Source: HLUCCA09 sp965277275 (GTDB lineage Bacteria; Pseudomonadota; Alphaproteobacteria; Rhodobacterales; Rhodobacteraceae). Taken from it: a stretch of DNA of 64,000 nt. The notes beneath the pieces are model-generated. The model had not been told where the DNA came from and made no database searches. It saw nothing but the letters and a program-made list of their open reading frames with translations. This document shows, piece after piece, positions 1-8,612 of this stretch (its first letter is position 1; each line of letters starts with the position of its first letter). The DNA lies in contig CBDICG010000002.1 in the NCBI GenBank assembly GCA_965277275.1, positions 3,410,001 through 3,474,000 on the forward strand, in the 5' to 3' direction. Made by a program: the position numbers and the translations under genes.

Positions 1-1
1 T

Positions 2-691
2 GTCGCCTTCTCGGCGGACGAGGTCCCGGAGGGCTCCTATGACGCCCCGCTCCGCGTCACAGCGACCGACGAGGCCGGGAACACCCGGACGGTAACCGAG
101 GAAATCGGCGTCGATACCAACGCCCCCGATGCCCCGTTCGTGACCTCGTTCACCAAAGGTCTGACCGGCGTGCGCTCCATCGGGTCGCCCACCACCGAAG
201 ATACGCTGGATATCGCGCAAGTGAACTCCGCCGGGGACATCGACACAGTGGCCTACCAGACATCCGACAATCCGGGTTTCGGCGAAACGCGCTTTGCCTT
301 CTCCGAGCCCATCGCGGATGGCTCACACCTCGTCGTGAAGCGAGAGGATGCCGCCGGCAACGAAACCGGTACGCTCTTTGTGCTGGAGGACGCGGCAACA
401 TCCAACGTCGCGCTCGAAAATCCGGGCTACGATGCCTTCGACATCGCCGCGATCGACCTGACGTTCGCTGGCGACACAACGCTCACGATCAACGAAGCGC
501 AGCTCAAGGATCTGTCCTCGGGGACCGACACAGTGACGATCAGCGGGCGCCAGGACGACACTGTGACAGCGAACGGCGCGGTTGCGACGGGGCAGCAGGT
601 CGAAATCGAAGGGCGGATGCATGACGTCTACAATCTCGGCTCGGATGGCGCGCAACTGCTGATTGACGAAGACGTCCAGGTGATCGTCTGA
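2..691 (+). CDS. C-terminal part of a large Ig-like repeat adhesin (5' end outside window)
   Basis: The frame is open from the window edge to a TGA at 689-691, so 229 residues of a longer protein are visible. Two stretches with the pattern of bacterial Ig-like repeats are seen (VTATDEAGNTRT near residue 30 and VKREDAAGNETG near residue 110). The last 80 residues are acidic and beta-rich (LTINEAQLKDL, DTVTISG, LLIDEDVQVIV), as is usual for the C-terminus of type I secreted adhesins. A complete type I secretion set follows from 9 bases downstream, so this protein is the likely substrate. The family is inferred from repeat style and context; the N-terminal retention domain and repeat number cannot be seen. 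Confidence 0.75.
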   Translation, partial: VAFSADEVPEGSYDAPLRVTATDEAGNTRTVTEEIGVDTNAPDAPFVTSFTKGLTGVRSIGSPTTEDTLDIAQVNSAGDIDTVAYQTSDNPGFGETRFAFSEPIADGSHLVVKREDAAGNETGTLFVLEDAATSNVALENPGYDAFDIAAIDLTFAGDTTLTINEAQLKDLSSGTDTVTISGRQDDTVTANGAVATGQQVEIEGRMHDVYNLGSDGAQLLIDEDVQVIV

Positions 692-699
692 GGGCGGGG

Positions 700-2007
700 G
701 TGATGCGGTCAGTCTTCTGTCTGCGCAATACGCTGCTTCTTACGTCCGCGCTGGCGCTTGCCGGATGCGTCGCCTTGCCGGGTGCGCAGGCGTCGCGCAG
801 CGCGCTGTCTTCCCCCGGGCTGACGCAGGCTGAAGCCTCTGACAGTGCAACCATTTCGGGCCTTCTCGCGCGCAAGAGCGCGTTGGCACCGTCCTCCCCC
901 TACGCCGAAGTCGCGCGGGTCGTACTGGCCGCGAACTCGCGCCCGCAGGAAGCGGAGCTGCGCGCGGCGCGGTTGCGGGCGGTCGCGGCCTCGTACAACT
1001 GGCTGCCGACGCTGGGGCCCTCGATCAGCCTGACCTCGATGGGAGATCTCGTTGCGGATCTGCTTGTCGATCAGGTGCTCTTCGACAACGGCGGAAAGAA
1101 AGCCGAACGCGTCTTCGCCGCTGCCGATGTCGAGGTCGCCGCCACGACGCTCGCGCAGGATACCAACGACCGGGTCGCCCAGGCGCTGGGCTTCTACATT
1201 AGAGCCGAGCAAGCCCGCACGGAGGCCGCGCTGGTGCGCACCGCGCTGGGGCGCGCGCAGCGCTTCGAGGGCATCATGGAGCGCCGCGTGGCCGGTGGTG
1301 TCTCCGACCGCACGGATCTGTCCGTGGTGCGCGCCAAACGCGCCGAACTCGAGAGCGATCTCGAAACCCTGCGCCAGGATGAGGCAACTGCGCTTGCGGA
1401 GCTCACCGCGATGTCCGCCGAGGCCGTCACGGGGCTGCGCGGGCTCGGCGCGCTGACGTCGCTCGACGCCTCGGGCACGCAATCGGTCGAGACGCTGGCT
1501 TTTGCCCGGGCCGAGGCGGAAGGGCGCCGCGACGTTGCCCAGGCGCAAGTGGCACGCGCGGGCCTGCTGCCGGGTGTCTCGGCCAATGCCACACTTGGCG
1601 ACAATGGGTCGGACGGGATCGGGCTGTCGTCAGCCGCGACGGGGCTCGGCCTCGGAACGCCAGCCCAGATCGAAGCGCTCGAGGCAACGCGAGAAGCATC
1701 GAGCCGTGCGCTCGCCCGCACCCGCGAGGACGCGGCGCGCGAGCTTGCCTCGCTCTCGGCGCGTCGTGACGCGCTGGCAGCGCAGGCCGCCGAAGCCCGC
1801 CAGCTTGCGGACGAAGCCGAAGACATCTTTCGCCAGACCGAGCGCCAGTACGAGGCGGGTTTCCGCACGATCCTCGACGTGGTCGGGACGTTCGAGAAGG
1901 CGCTCCGCTTTCAGCGCGACGCCGTGCGCCTGACCCATCAGCGCGCGGAGGCCAACGTGCGGATCGCGCAGCGCCTCGGCCGCCTCGTCGATGGAGAGCG
2001 GATATGA
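700..2007 (+). CDS. TolC-family outer-membrane lipoprotein of type I secretion
   Basis: This 435-residue protein is the likely outer-membrane channel of the secretion set. The N-terminus has a charged start, a hydrophobic stretch and a lipobox (ALAGC, Cys23), so it should be lipidated. The rest is rich in Ala, Arg and Glu in long helices with few Cys, and carries the duplicated coiled-coil pattern of the outer membrane efflux family (for example residues 130-250 and 330-430). GTG at 700 and ATG at 703 are both possible starts, with a purine-rich AGGGCGGGG just upstream. It lies 8 bases after the adhesin and overlaps the ABC exporter by ATGA, so the three genes are probably cotranscribed. It belongs to the LapE/TolC type; the exact orthologue is uncertain. 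Confidence 0.8.
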   Translation: MMRSVFCLRNTLLLTSALALAGCVALPGAQASRSALSSPGLTQAEASDSATISGLLARKSALAPSSPYAEVARVVLAANSRPQEAELRAARLRAVAASYNWLPTLGPSISLTSMGDLVADLLVDQVLFDNGGKKAERVFAAADVEVAATTLAQDTNDRVAQALGFYIRAEQARTEAALVRTALGRAQRFEGIMERRVAGGVSDRTDLSVVRAKRAELESDLETLRQDEATALAELTAMSAEAVTGLRGLGALTSLDASGTQSVETLAFARAEAEGRRDVAQAQVARAGLLPGVSANATLGDNGSDGIGLSSAATGLGLGTPAQIEALEATREASSRALARTREDAARELASLSARRDALAAQAAEARQLADEAEDIFRQTERQYEAGFRTILDVVGTFEKALRFQRDAVRLTHQRAEANVRIAQRLGRLVDGERI

Positions 2008-4265
2008 CGGGGAATCCCGCCGATCTCCACGGTGCGCCCGGTGGCAGTGCGCAAGACCCTGGCAACGGGAACGCCGATCCTGACGCTGCCGGACGCATCG
2101 CCCTGCGTGCCCGGCTGGCCTCGGTCTATGCCAGCCTGCGCGGCTTCGACCTGCCACAGGGCGATGTAGCCTCCGAGCTTGCGGTGTCCCTTGGCTCCGG
2201 CGGTGTGCCGGAGATGGAGGATCTTGCCGCGGCGCTCGCAGCCCACGGCCTGATCGCGCAATGCGCCGCGGCGCCCCGGCTCTCGCCGGACCTCTGGCCC
2301 GCGATCGTGCGGATGACAGGCGGCCAGCTTCTGCTCGTGCTCGAGCAGGACGAAGACACGGTCACGATCTATGATCCGACCTGTCCCGATGCCCGCGCGC
2401 CCGTGCCGTTGCCGGAGTTCGAGCCGCACTATGCCGGCCGGATCCTGCGCGCCGAGGCACCCCTTGAGCGGTTGGCCATCACGCACGGGCCCCGAGAAGT
2501 GCAAAAGCACTGGTTCTGGGGCGAGTTTCCACGCTTTCGCCGCCACATTGGAGAGATTGCGCTGGGCTCCTTCGTGGCCAACCTTCTCGCGGTGGGCGTC
2601 GCGCTCTTTTCGCTGCAGGTCTACGATCGCGTCATTCCGCACCAATCGACGGCGACGCTCTGGGTGCTTGCCCTTGGGGCCGGATTGGCGATCCTGCTCG
2701 AGGGAATGCTGCGGGTCGCACGCGCGCGCCTGATGGATAACGGCGGCAGGGCCATCGAACTCTCCGTTCAGCGGCTCCTCATGGAGCGCATTCTGGGCAT
2801 GCGATCCGATGCCCGGCCCTCGGCGCCATCCGCGCTCTTTGCGCAGATGCGCGAGTTCGCGTCCGTTCGTGAGTTCTTCACGGCCTCCACCATCGGCGGG
2901 CTGACGGATCTGCCGTTTGTGCTGCTGTTTCTCGGGATCGTCTGGGCAATTGCCGGAAATGTGGTTTGGGTTCTGGTGGTCGGCGGTCTCTTGATGGTGC
3001 TCCCGGGGTATCTTTTCCAGCGGCGCATGATGCGGCTGACCGAGGAGACGCAGGGCGCTTCCCAAAAGGCTTCCCGATTGCTCCATGAGGCAATCTACGA
3101 GCTCGACACCATCAAAGCGTCACGCGGCGAGGAGCGCTTCCGCCGCCTGTGGGACGAACTGACCGCGCTCGGCTCTCTCAAGAGCTCGGAGCAGCGGCGT
3201 CTCGCGGCGGCGCTGACGGTCTGGTCCCAGGCGGTGCAGCAGGCCACGTATATAGGAACGGTCGTCCTCGGCGCCTATCTCGTCTTCGCGGGTCAGTTCA
3301 CCGTCGGCACCATCATCGCGGTCGGGCTGCTGACAGGGCGCACTCTTGCTCCGCTGACCCAGCTTGCGGCGACGATGGCGCGGTGGTCCAACGTGAAGGC
3401 CGCGCTTGTCGGGCTCGACGCCATCGCCGAAGCCCCGCAGGACCGTGGCGTAGGGCGCACCTACCTGCGGCGTGCCACGTTGCGGGGCGCCTACGAGCTG
3501 CGCGGTGTCAGCTATGCCTACGGCGAGAGCGCGCCGGTCCTCGATCTTTCGGGGATTGCGGTCACGCCGGGGCAAACCCTTGCAGTGCTCGGGGCGAACG
3601 GCTCTGGCAAGTCCACGCTGCTCAAGATCCTTTCGGGTCTTTATGCGCCCACCGGCGGGCGGATTCTGGTGGACGGGGTCGAGATGAGCCAGATCGAACC
3701 GCGCGATCTGCGCCGGGCGATCGGCTGGCTCGGCCAGGATGTGCGGCTCTTTGCGGGCACATTGAGGGACAACCTCAACCTGCATCTTCTGGAACAGGAC
3801 GAAGCGCGCCTTTTGGCGTCGCTCGACTTTGCGGGCCTGGGGCCGTTTGTGCGCGGCCATCCGATGGGGCTCGATCTGCCGGTGCTTGATGGCGGAGAGG
3901 GGCTCTCGGTCGGGCAGCGTCAATCCATCGGCTGGGCGCGGCTCTGGCTTCAGGGCGCTCCCGTGGTTTTGCTCGACGAGCCGACCGCCGCGTTCGATCA
4001 GGCGCTGGAGACGGCGCTCATCAGCCGGCTTCAGAAGTGGCTTGCGCAGCGCACGGCGGTCATCGCGACACATCGGCTTCCGATCGTTTCATTGGCGGAC
4101 CGGGTGATTGTCCTGCAAAACGGGCGTGCGGTCGTGGACGGGCCGCGTGCGCAGGTGCTGGAGCATCTTTCCGGCCAGTCTGACGCGGGCGAGAGCAGGC
4201 CGATGGCCCGGCCTGTGGTTGTGCAGGGTGGCCGCTCGTCGGTGGCGGTCAAGACAAGCGCATGA
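2004..4265 (+). CDS. Type I secretion ABC exporter (permease-ATPase fusion, LapB/HlyB type)
   Basis: This 753-residue inner-membrane exporter powers type I secretion. The first 160 residues form a C39-like domain without an obvious catalytic Cys, as in LapB/HlyB exporters that do not cleave a leader. Hydrophobic membrane segments follow (about 185-240, 295-350 and 410-455). The C-terminal ATPase has Walker A GANGSGKST (about 530-538), signature LSVGQRQ (about 634) and Walker B VVLLDEP (about 654) followed by an H-loop HRLP. It overlaps the TolC gene upstream and the HlyD gene downstream by four bases each. The substrate is inferred to be the adhesin at the window edge. One oddity is that the H-loop region is followed by a 40-residue Arg/Pro/Ser-rich tail. 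Confidence 0.88.
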   Translation: MTGNPADLHGAPGGSAQDPGNGNADPDAAGRIALRARLASVYASLRGFDLPQGDVASELAVSLGSGGVPEMEDLAAALAAHGLIAQCAAAPRLSPDLWPAIVRMTGGQLLLVLEQDEDTVTIYDPTCPDARAPVPLPEFEPHYAGRILRAEAPLERLAITHGPREVQKHWFWGEFPRFRRHIGEIALGSFVANLLAVGVALFSLQVYDRVIPHQSTATLWVLALGAGLAILLEGMLRVARARLMDNGGRAIELSVQRLLMERILGMRSDARPSAPSALFAQMREFASVREFFTASTIGGLTDLPFVLLFLGIVWAIAGNVVWVLVVGGLLMVLPGYLFQRRMMRLTEETQGASQKASRLLHEAIYELDTIKASRGEERFRRLWDELTALGSLKSSEQRRLAAALTVWSQAVQQATYIGTVVLGAYLVFAGQFTVGTIIAVGLLTGRTLAPLTQLAATMARWSNVKAALVGLDAIAEAPQDRGVGRTYLRRATLRGAYELRGVSYAYGESAPVLDLSGIAVTPGQTLAVLGANGSGKSTLLKILSGLYAPTGGRILVDGVEMSQIEPRDLRRAIGWLGQDVRLFAGTLRDNLNLHLLEQDEARLLASLDFAGLGPFVRGHPMGLDLPVLDGGEGLSVGQRQSIGWARLWLQGAPVVLLDEPTAAFDQALETALISRLQKWLAQRTAVIATHRLPIVSLADRVIVLQNGRAVVDGPRAQVLEHLSGQSDAGESRPMARPVVVQGGRSSVAVKTSA

Positions 4266-6175
4266 CCGATCTGACAAACAAGGGGTCAGACCCGCGCAGG
4301 AACGGCGACCCATGGAAGAAGCGGCTTGGCCGTGCAGCGGATGGCGTGTTGCTCGCCGTTGTACAGGCCGCCGCTGACTGGGCCGCGCGCTCGATGCACG
4401 GGATGCAGGACGCTCCGGGGCGAACAGGCAAGACAGACCAAGCCGACGAGACGGAGCGAGCGGGCAGGGCGGGCCGAAAGACCACGCACGGCGCGGACCC
4501 ATCGCGCCGGAGAAGCGCGCAGCCAAGAAGCTCTGCCGGGGCTACAGGGCATGGCGCCGTCTGGGCCCGGTCAGTGTCGCGCGGCGCCGGAGTGGTTCGG
4601 GGGCGTGTCACCGGGTGGCTTGGATCGGGTGCGGTCGCCTTGCGGCAGATGGGCCATGGAGCCCTGGCCACTGGCGGGCGCCTGTGGGGAGCAAGAATGC
4701 GCCTGCAATTGCCGCCCATGCGCCGCCCGTCCACGCGGATGCAGCGCGCTGCGCTGCCGAATGCCGAGGCCGCTCCGCGCGATATCCAGCAGCCGGAGAG
4801 CGCGCGTTTGCAGCGTGACCGGCGGGACACTCACGACGGAAGCACTGCGCGTAGCCTCGCCGTGGAGCCAGCACCCGCGGCGCGCGGCGTGAGCTTGGCG
4901 GGATCACACGCCGAAGCACCGGCGGCTCCCGCACGGGGCGCGGCCTCACGGGGCTTGCGGCTGGGATCGGCTTTCCGCCCGCGCTCTCCGGCGGCTCCGG
5001 AACCCGGACCTGGCCTTGACCGACAGCTAGACCGGCGCGCGGAGCAGCCGTCGCTCATTGTCTGGCTTGTTTGCGGTGCCTTGGGGACGTTCCTTCTGTG
5101 GGCGGCCTTTGCACCTGTGTCCGAGATCGTGCGCGCGGAGGGCGAGATCGTTTCCTCGTCCCGCCCCCAGATCATTCAGAACCTCGAAGGTGGAATTCTG
5201 GCGGAGCTGATGGTGGCCGAAGGGGATGTGGTCGAGCCCGGCGACACACTCGCGCGCCTCCATGGGACCGCGTTCCAGGCCACTGTGAACGACCTTGCCG
5301 ATCAGATTGCGGCGCTCGAGATCCGGCGTCTGCGGCTCGAGGCCGAAATCGCAGGGCTCTACGATGTCTCCCTGCCAGAGCCCCTCGTAGCGCAGATGCC
5401 CCAGATTGCGATCTCCGAGCGGGCTTTGCTGGCGGCCCGGCAGGCGGATTACGTTGCGCGCACAGACGGCGCACGCGCGATCCTTGTGCAGGCCGAGGAG
5501 GAAAGGAATATCCTCGAGGCGCTCTGGGCCGAACGGGTTGTTGCGCTGATCGAGGTGACGCGCGCGCGCAAGGCACACTCCGACGCCCGGGCGCAGCTCG
5601 ACGAGATCGTGACTCATGCCGAGCTGGAGCGCGCGGCCGAGTTTTCCGAAACGCTCAAGGAACTGGCGACGCTGCGCCAACGCATGAAGCTTTCGCAGGA
5701 TCAGCTCGAGCGGACTGTCCTGACATCCCCGTTGCGCGGCACTGTGAACAAGCTCGCGATCACGACGATTGGCGGGGTGGTTCGCCCGGGTGAAGAAATC
5801 CTCCAGATCGTTCCCCTTGGCGAGGAGCTGTTCGTGGAGGCGCGGGTCAATCCGCGGGACATCGGCCACATTGCGGTCGGGCAGGCGGCGACGGTGAAGC
5901 TGACGGCCTACGACTTTACCATCTACGGGTCGCTTTCGGGGACAGTGCGTTTCGTTTCGGCGGATACGTTCCGCGACGAGCGCCGCCCCGAGACCGGACC
6001 GCACTACAAGGTGACGGTGGCCGTTGATCGCGATGCGATGACAGAGCGCCAGGCCGGGATCTCCATGCGCCCGGGCATGCAGGCCGAGATCGAGCTGCAC
6101 ACGGGCGCGAAGACCGTGCTGCAATACCTTACGCGTCCGCTCTACAAGGCCGGGGAAGCGCTGCGCGAGCCGTGA
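4262..6175 (+). CDS. HlyD-family periplasmic adaptor with long N-terminal extension
   Basis: This membrane-fusion protein should link the ABC exporter to the TolC channel. The single membrane segment (LIVWLVCGALGTFLLWAAF) sits at about residues 264-284. It is followed by the lipoyl half (IVSSSRPQIIQNLEGGIL), a coiled-coil hairpin (about 345-480), the second lipoyl half (TSPLRGTVNKLAI) and beta-barrel domains. The family is usually 400-450 residues with the membrane segment in the first 60; this protein has 637. The extra cytoplasmic N-terminus (1-263) is low-complexity, rich in Arg, Ala, Gly and Ser, and of unknown role. The start overlaps the ABC gene by ATGA. Some of the extension could be avoided only by an internal start, and none with a good ribosome site is evident. 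Confidence 0.85.
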   Translation: MTDLTNKGSDPRRNGDPWKKRLGRAADGVLLAVVQAAADWAARSMHGMQDAPGRTGKTDQADETERAGRAGRKTTHGADPSRRRSAQPRSSAGATGHGAVWARSVSRGAGVVRGRVTGWLGSGAVALRQMGHGALATGGRLWGARMRLQLPPMRRPSTRMQRAALPNAEAAPRDIQQPESARLQRDRRDTHDGSTARSLAVEPAPAARGVSLAGSHAEAPAAPARGAASRGLRLGSAFRPRSPAAPEPGPGLDRQLDRRAEQPSLIVWLVCGALGTFLLWAAFAPVSEIVRAEGEIVSSSRPQIIQNLEGGILAELMVAEGDVVEPGDTLARLHGTAFQATVNDLADQIAALEIRRLRLEAEIAGLYDVSLPEPLVAQMPQIAISERALLAARQADYVARTDGARAILVQAEEERNILEALWAERVVALIEVTRARKAHSDARAQLDEIVTHAELERAAEFSETLKELATLRQRMKLSQDQLERTVLTSPLRGTVNKLAITTIGGVVRPGEEILQIVPLGEELFVEARVNPRDIGHIAVGQAATVKLTAYDFTIYGSLSGTVRFVSADTFRDERRPETGPHYKVTVAVDRDAMTERQAGISMRPGMQAEIELHTGAKTVLQYLTRPLYKAGEALREP

Positions 6176-6380
6176 CGCACTGTCGCCCGGGGACGCGCGG
6201 ACCTCGTGCCATTCGGCACATCGGCCCACCCGCCCAGGGCGATCCCGGTATTCTCATTGCCCAGCGGTTTGTGTGGGCGCGCTTGGCCTCTTCTTCGGGC
6301 GCCGTCGGGGGCGTTCGGGATGTACCTTGGGCGCTGTCCTGCCCTGCAATCGGCTCCTCCCTCTTAGACCGCTCGACGGC

Positions 6381-7781
6381 TCAGTCGACGGGCAGGCCGC
6401 TTGGCACCTGATCGGGTCGACCGAGCGGGCGATCCCTGGCGCTCGCCCCGGTCAACGCGTCGAGAAACGCCAGAAGGTGCTGCACCTCCTGGTCGGATCT
6501 TCCCGGTAGTGCGATGTCGAGCGCTTGCGCGTGCCGCGCGCGCTCCCGCGTGTCCTGTAGAATGACGAAGTCGATGCGCGCGAGCCAGGGCGCGTCTGGC
6601 AGGGCGGCATCTTCGGGGCGCCATGCCTCGCGTGACTGGGCAGGGTCGAGGTGGTGCCGCAGCATCCGCTCGAGTGTGGGGTAAGCTCCATTGTGACCGT
6701 AGGGCGCTGTCAGCGCGACGTTGCGCAGAGATGGGGTCCGAAAGCGGTAGGCATCCTCCAGCCGGTTCGATTCGCCCATGCGCCCGACATCCCGGGCGGT
6801 GGGATCCCACCTGCGCGTCCGCCCCGGCCCGAACTGGGGCAGGGCGAGCGCGCGAAATCGATGATCCGTCTGCAGCGCACCGGCGTGGCAATTCGAGCAC
6901 CCGGCATCTGCGTAGAAGAGGCGCATGCCCGCAACCTGATCGGGCGTCAGCGCGTCGCTGTCGCCAGTGAGAAATGCATCGAACGGGCTGTCATGGTTGC
7001 GCCACTCCGACCGGATGAAGTGCGAAAGTGCCGTCGCGATGTCCACGATGGTCACCTCGTCCGCGCGCTCGATCCCGACGAAGGCCGAGACGAATGCATC
7101 GCCGTACTCCGGGATCGTGCGCACGCGTTTGGCGAGCATCGGCCAGGCAAGATCGATACGATCGTGGATGGTACCGGCGATCTTGTTCTCGCGCGGGTTG
7201 CCCGCCATCTCGAACTGGGCCGTCAGCGGGAACAGCGCCTGCGCTGCTACGATGTCCGGCAGGCCCGTTGGCAACCATTCCTCGGCCGGGCTGTTGAAGC
7301 CGTTGCCGTAGAGGTCAGACACTTCGAGCCGGCCGTCGTGAAAGAGCGTCGTGACGCTGCGATGGCCGAGGTTCCAGAGCGCGGGCGCGTTGCGGGGGAT
7401 GCGCTTGGGGATCCGGCTGTCTTCGGCCCGCGCGCGCCGCTCCGGGCCGACGCCAACGCCGCCCTCGCCGATCCCGAGCGACAGACCGTCGGTGCCGGCA
7501 TGGTCATGGTGGTGGCAGGTCCCGCAGGAGATGTTGCGGTTGCCGGACAGGATCTTGTCGTAAAAGAGCAGGCGCCCGATCTCTGCCTTGGCGGGGTCGA
7601 CGGGCAGGAAATCCGCATCGCTGAGGGGAGCGGGCAGGGATAGCTCCCCCCCGCTTGCGCTGGCCGGCAGGGCCGATAGGCTCACGGCTACAGAGATGCT
7701 TCCAATCAGACCGGGGACGCCGAGATGCGACTTGCGTTGAGCCTTGTTGTCGCTGCCGCTCTGTTGGCAGCGCCTGCGCAC
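6381..7781 (-). CDS. Di-haem cytochrome c peroxidase / MauG-family protein
   Basis: Two c-type haem sites are visible, SCGTCHH and GCSNCHAG, spaced about 205 residues apart, which is the layout of bacterial di-haem peroxidases and MauG relatives. Other family signs are GRLLFYD near the N-terminus, TPSLRNVALTAPYGHNGAYPTLE and a C-terminal LLAFLDALTG. The protein should act in the periplasm, because a hydrophobic stretch ending SALPASASG looks like a signal peptide. The start is uncertain: GTG at 7781 keeps the whole signal peptide with a basic leader but overlaps the divergent Sel1 gene by 57 bases, while GTG at 7685 would remove most of the signal. A rare ATT or CTG start between them is also possible. 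No maturation partner is adjacent. Confidence 0.8.
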   Translation of the reverse strand: MRRRCQQSGSDNKAQRKSHLGVPGLIGSISVAVSLSALPASASGGELSLPAPLSDADFLPVDPAKAEIGRLLFYDKILSGNRNISCGTCHHHDHAGTDGLSLGIGEGGVGVGPERRARAEDSRIPKRIPRNAPALWNLGHRSVTTLFHDGRLEVSDLYGNGFNSPAEEWLPTGLPDIVAAQALFPLTAQFEMAGNPRENKIAGTIHDRIDLAWPMLAKRVRTIPEYGDAFVSAFVGIERADEVTIVDIATALSHFIRSEWRNHDSPFDAFLTGDSDALTPDQVAGMRLFYADAGCSNCHAGALQTDHRFRALALPQFGPGRTRRWDPTARDVGRMGESNRLEDAYRFRTPSLRNVALTAPYGHNGAYPTLERMLRHHLDPAQSREAWRPEDAALPDAPWLARIDFVILQDTRERARHAQALDIALPGRSDQEVQHLLAFLDALTGASARDRPLGRPDQVPSGLPVD

Positions 7782-8204
7782 GCCGAGCTTGAGGAAGCGC
7801 GCGACATGATGGAGGCGGGCCGCTTCGAGGACGCGCGCGAGGCGCTTTGGCCCGCGGCGCGGTCGGGCAATGCCGAGGCCGAAGAACTCATCGGCGTGAT
7901 GTACGCGCTCGGGCTGGGGGTCGAACGCGACGACGTGCGGGCGTTCGAGTGGTACCTTCGCTCGGCGATGAAGGGCCACGCCGGGGCGCAATCGGGTGTT
8001 GGCTGGTACTACGAGGTCGGCCGTGGCCTGCCCGCGCCGGACCTCGTGCGCGCCTACCTCTGGTACGGGCTGAGCGAGATCGGGGGGGACCCCGACGCCG
8101 CGATCAGCCTCGAAGAGGTGCAAAAGAAGATGACGCCAGACGAGATATCCCATGCTCTTGAGTTGATAGATGACTATCGCGTGTGGATGTACCCCTTTCG
8201 GTGA
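7725..8204 (+). CDS. Exported Sel1-repeat (TPR-like) protein
   Basis: The 159-residue product has a clean signal peptide (MRLALSLVVAAALLAAPAHA, cleavage after residue 20). Two to three Sel1 repeats follow, recognised by the patterns NAEAEELIGVMYALGLGVERD, FEWYLRSAMKGHAGAQSGVGWYYEVGRG and RAYLWYGLSE. Sel1 repeats form short helical scaffolds for protein contacts, often in the periplasm. The gene is divergent from the di-haem protein and their 5' ends overlap or nearly touch, so they may share a control region. The partner is unknown. Confidence 0.8.
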   Translation: MRLALSLVVAAALLAAPAHAELEEARDMMEAGRFEDAREALWPAARSGNAEAEELIGVMYALGLGVERDDVRAFEWYLRSAMKGHAGAQSGVGWYYEVGRGLPAPDLVRAYLWYGLSEIGGDPDAAISLEEVQKKMTPDEISHALELIDDYRVWMYPFR

Positions 8205-8612
8205 TTGCTGTCGCTTGTTGAGCTCCGTTCACTTGCTTGAAGTACTGCCATGGCTGTGTGCCGGATAAGCCGATAATTGCTCGAATGGCGGTGCTGCTCA
8301 CCGCATGTCTTGCGACCACCGTTGGCACAGCCTCTGAGAGGCGCGGCTGCTGCAATACCCTTTTTCCTTCCTGGGCTTGGGCCTCGTAGCATTGCGCCAA
8401 CGGAGTTCGCCGTACGCGCTCGCTTACAACGAAGGCCAACCGCTCCTAGACGGTGAAGCGTCTGCGCAAGCCGCGCGCGTCGAGACCCGCGCGGACGGAC
8501 CCACCGGCGCAAAGTGACCCACGCAACGCCCCATGCAACCAATTGAAGCACCAAGGGCGGCGCACGCTGCCGTACGCCGCCCTCTGCAAGCTCGTTTCAC
8601 AACGAAGTTGTG
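8205..8612. other. Intergenic region without a supported gene
   Basis: These 408 bases between the Sel1 gene and dctP (convergent) hold no credible coding frame. What can be seen are two inverted repeats on the dctP side. One is CACAAC/GTTGTG at about 8597-8611, immediately after the dctP stop. The other is a 9-base stem at 8554-8583. Confidence 0.6.
8554..8583 (-). terminator. Stem-loop downstream of dctP, possible terminator
   Basis: AGGGCGGCG (8554-8562) pairs with CGCCGCCCT (8575-8583) around a 12-base loop. It lies 30 bases after the dctP stop, behind a smaller CACAAC/GTTGTG hairpin. There is no clean T-run after it on the minus strand (the next bases are TGGTGCTTC), so it may slow or protect the transcript end rather than act as a classical terminator. 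Confidence 0.4.

Noticed and set aside
1938..3086. Open frame of 382 codons on the minus strand
   Set aside because: It is antisense to the ABC exporter and rich in His, Arg and Pro, as shadow frames are.
7782..8153. Extension of the di-haem protein upstream of 7781
   Set aside because: It covers the Sel1-repeat gene and has no family resemblance before the signal-like stretch.
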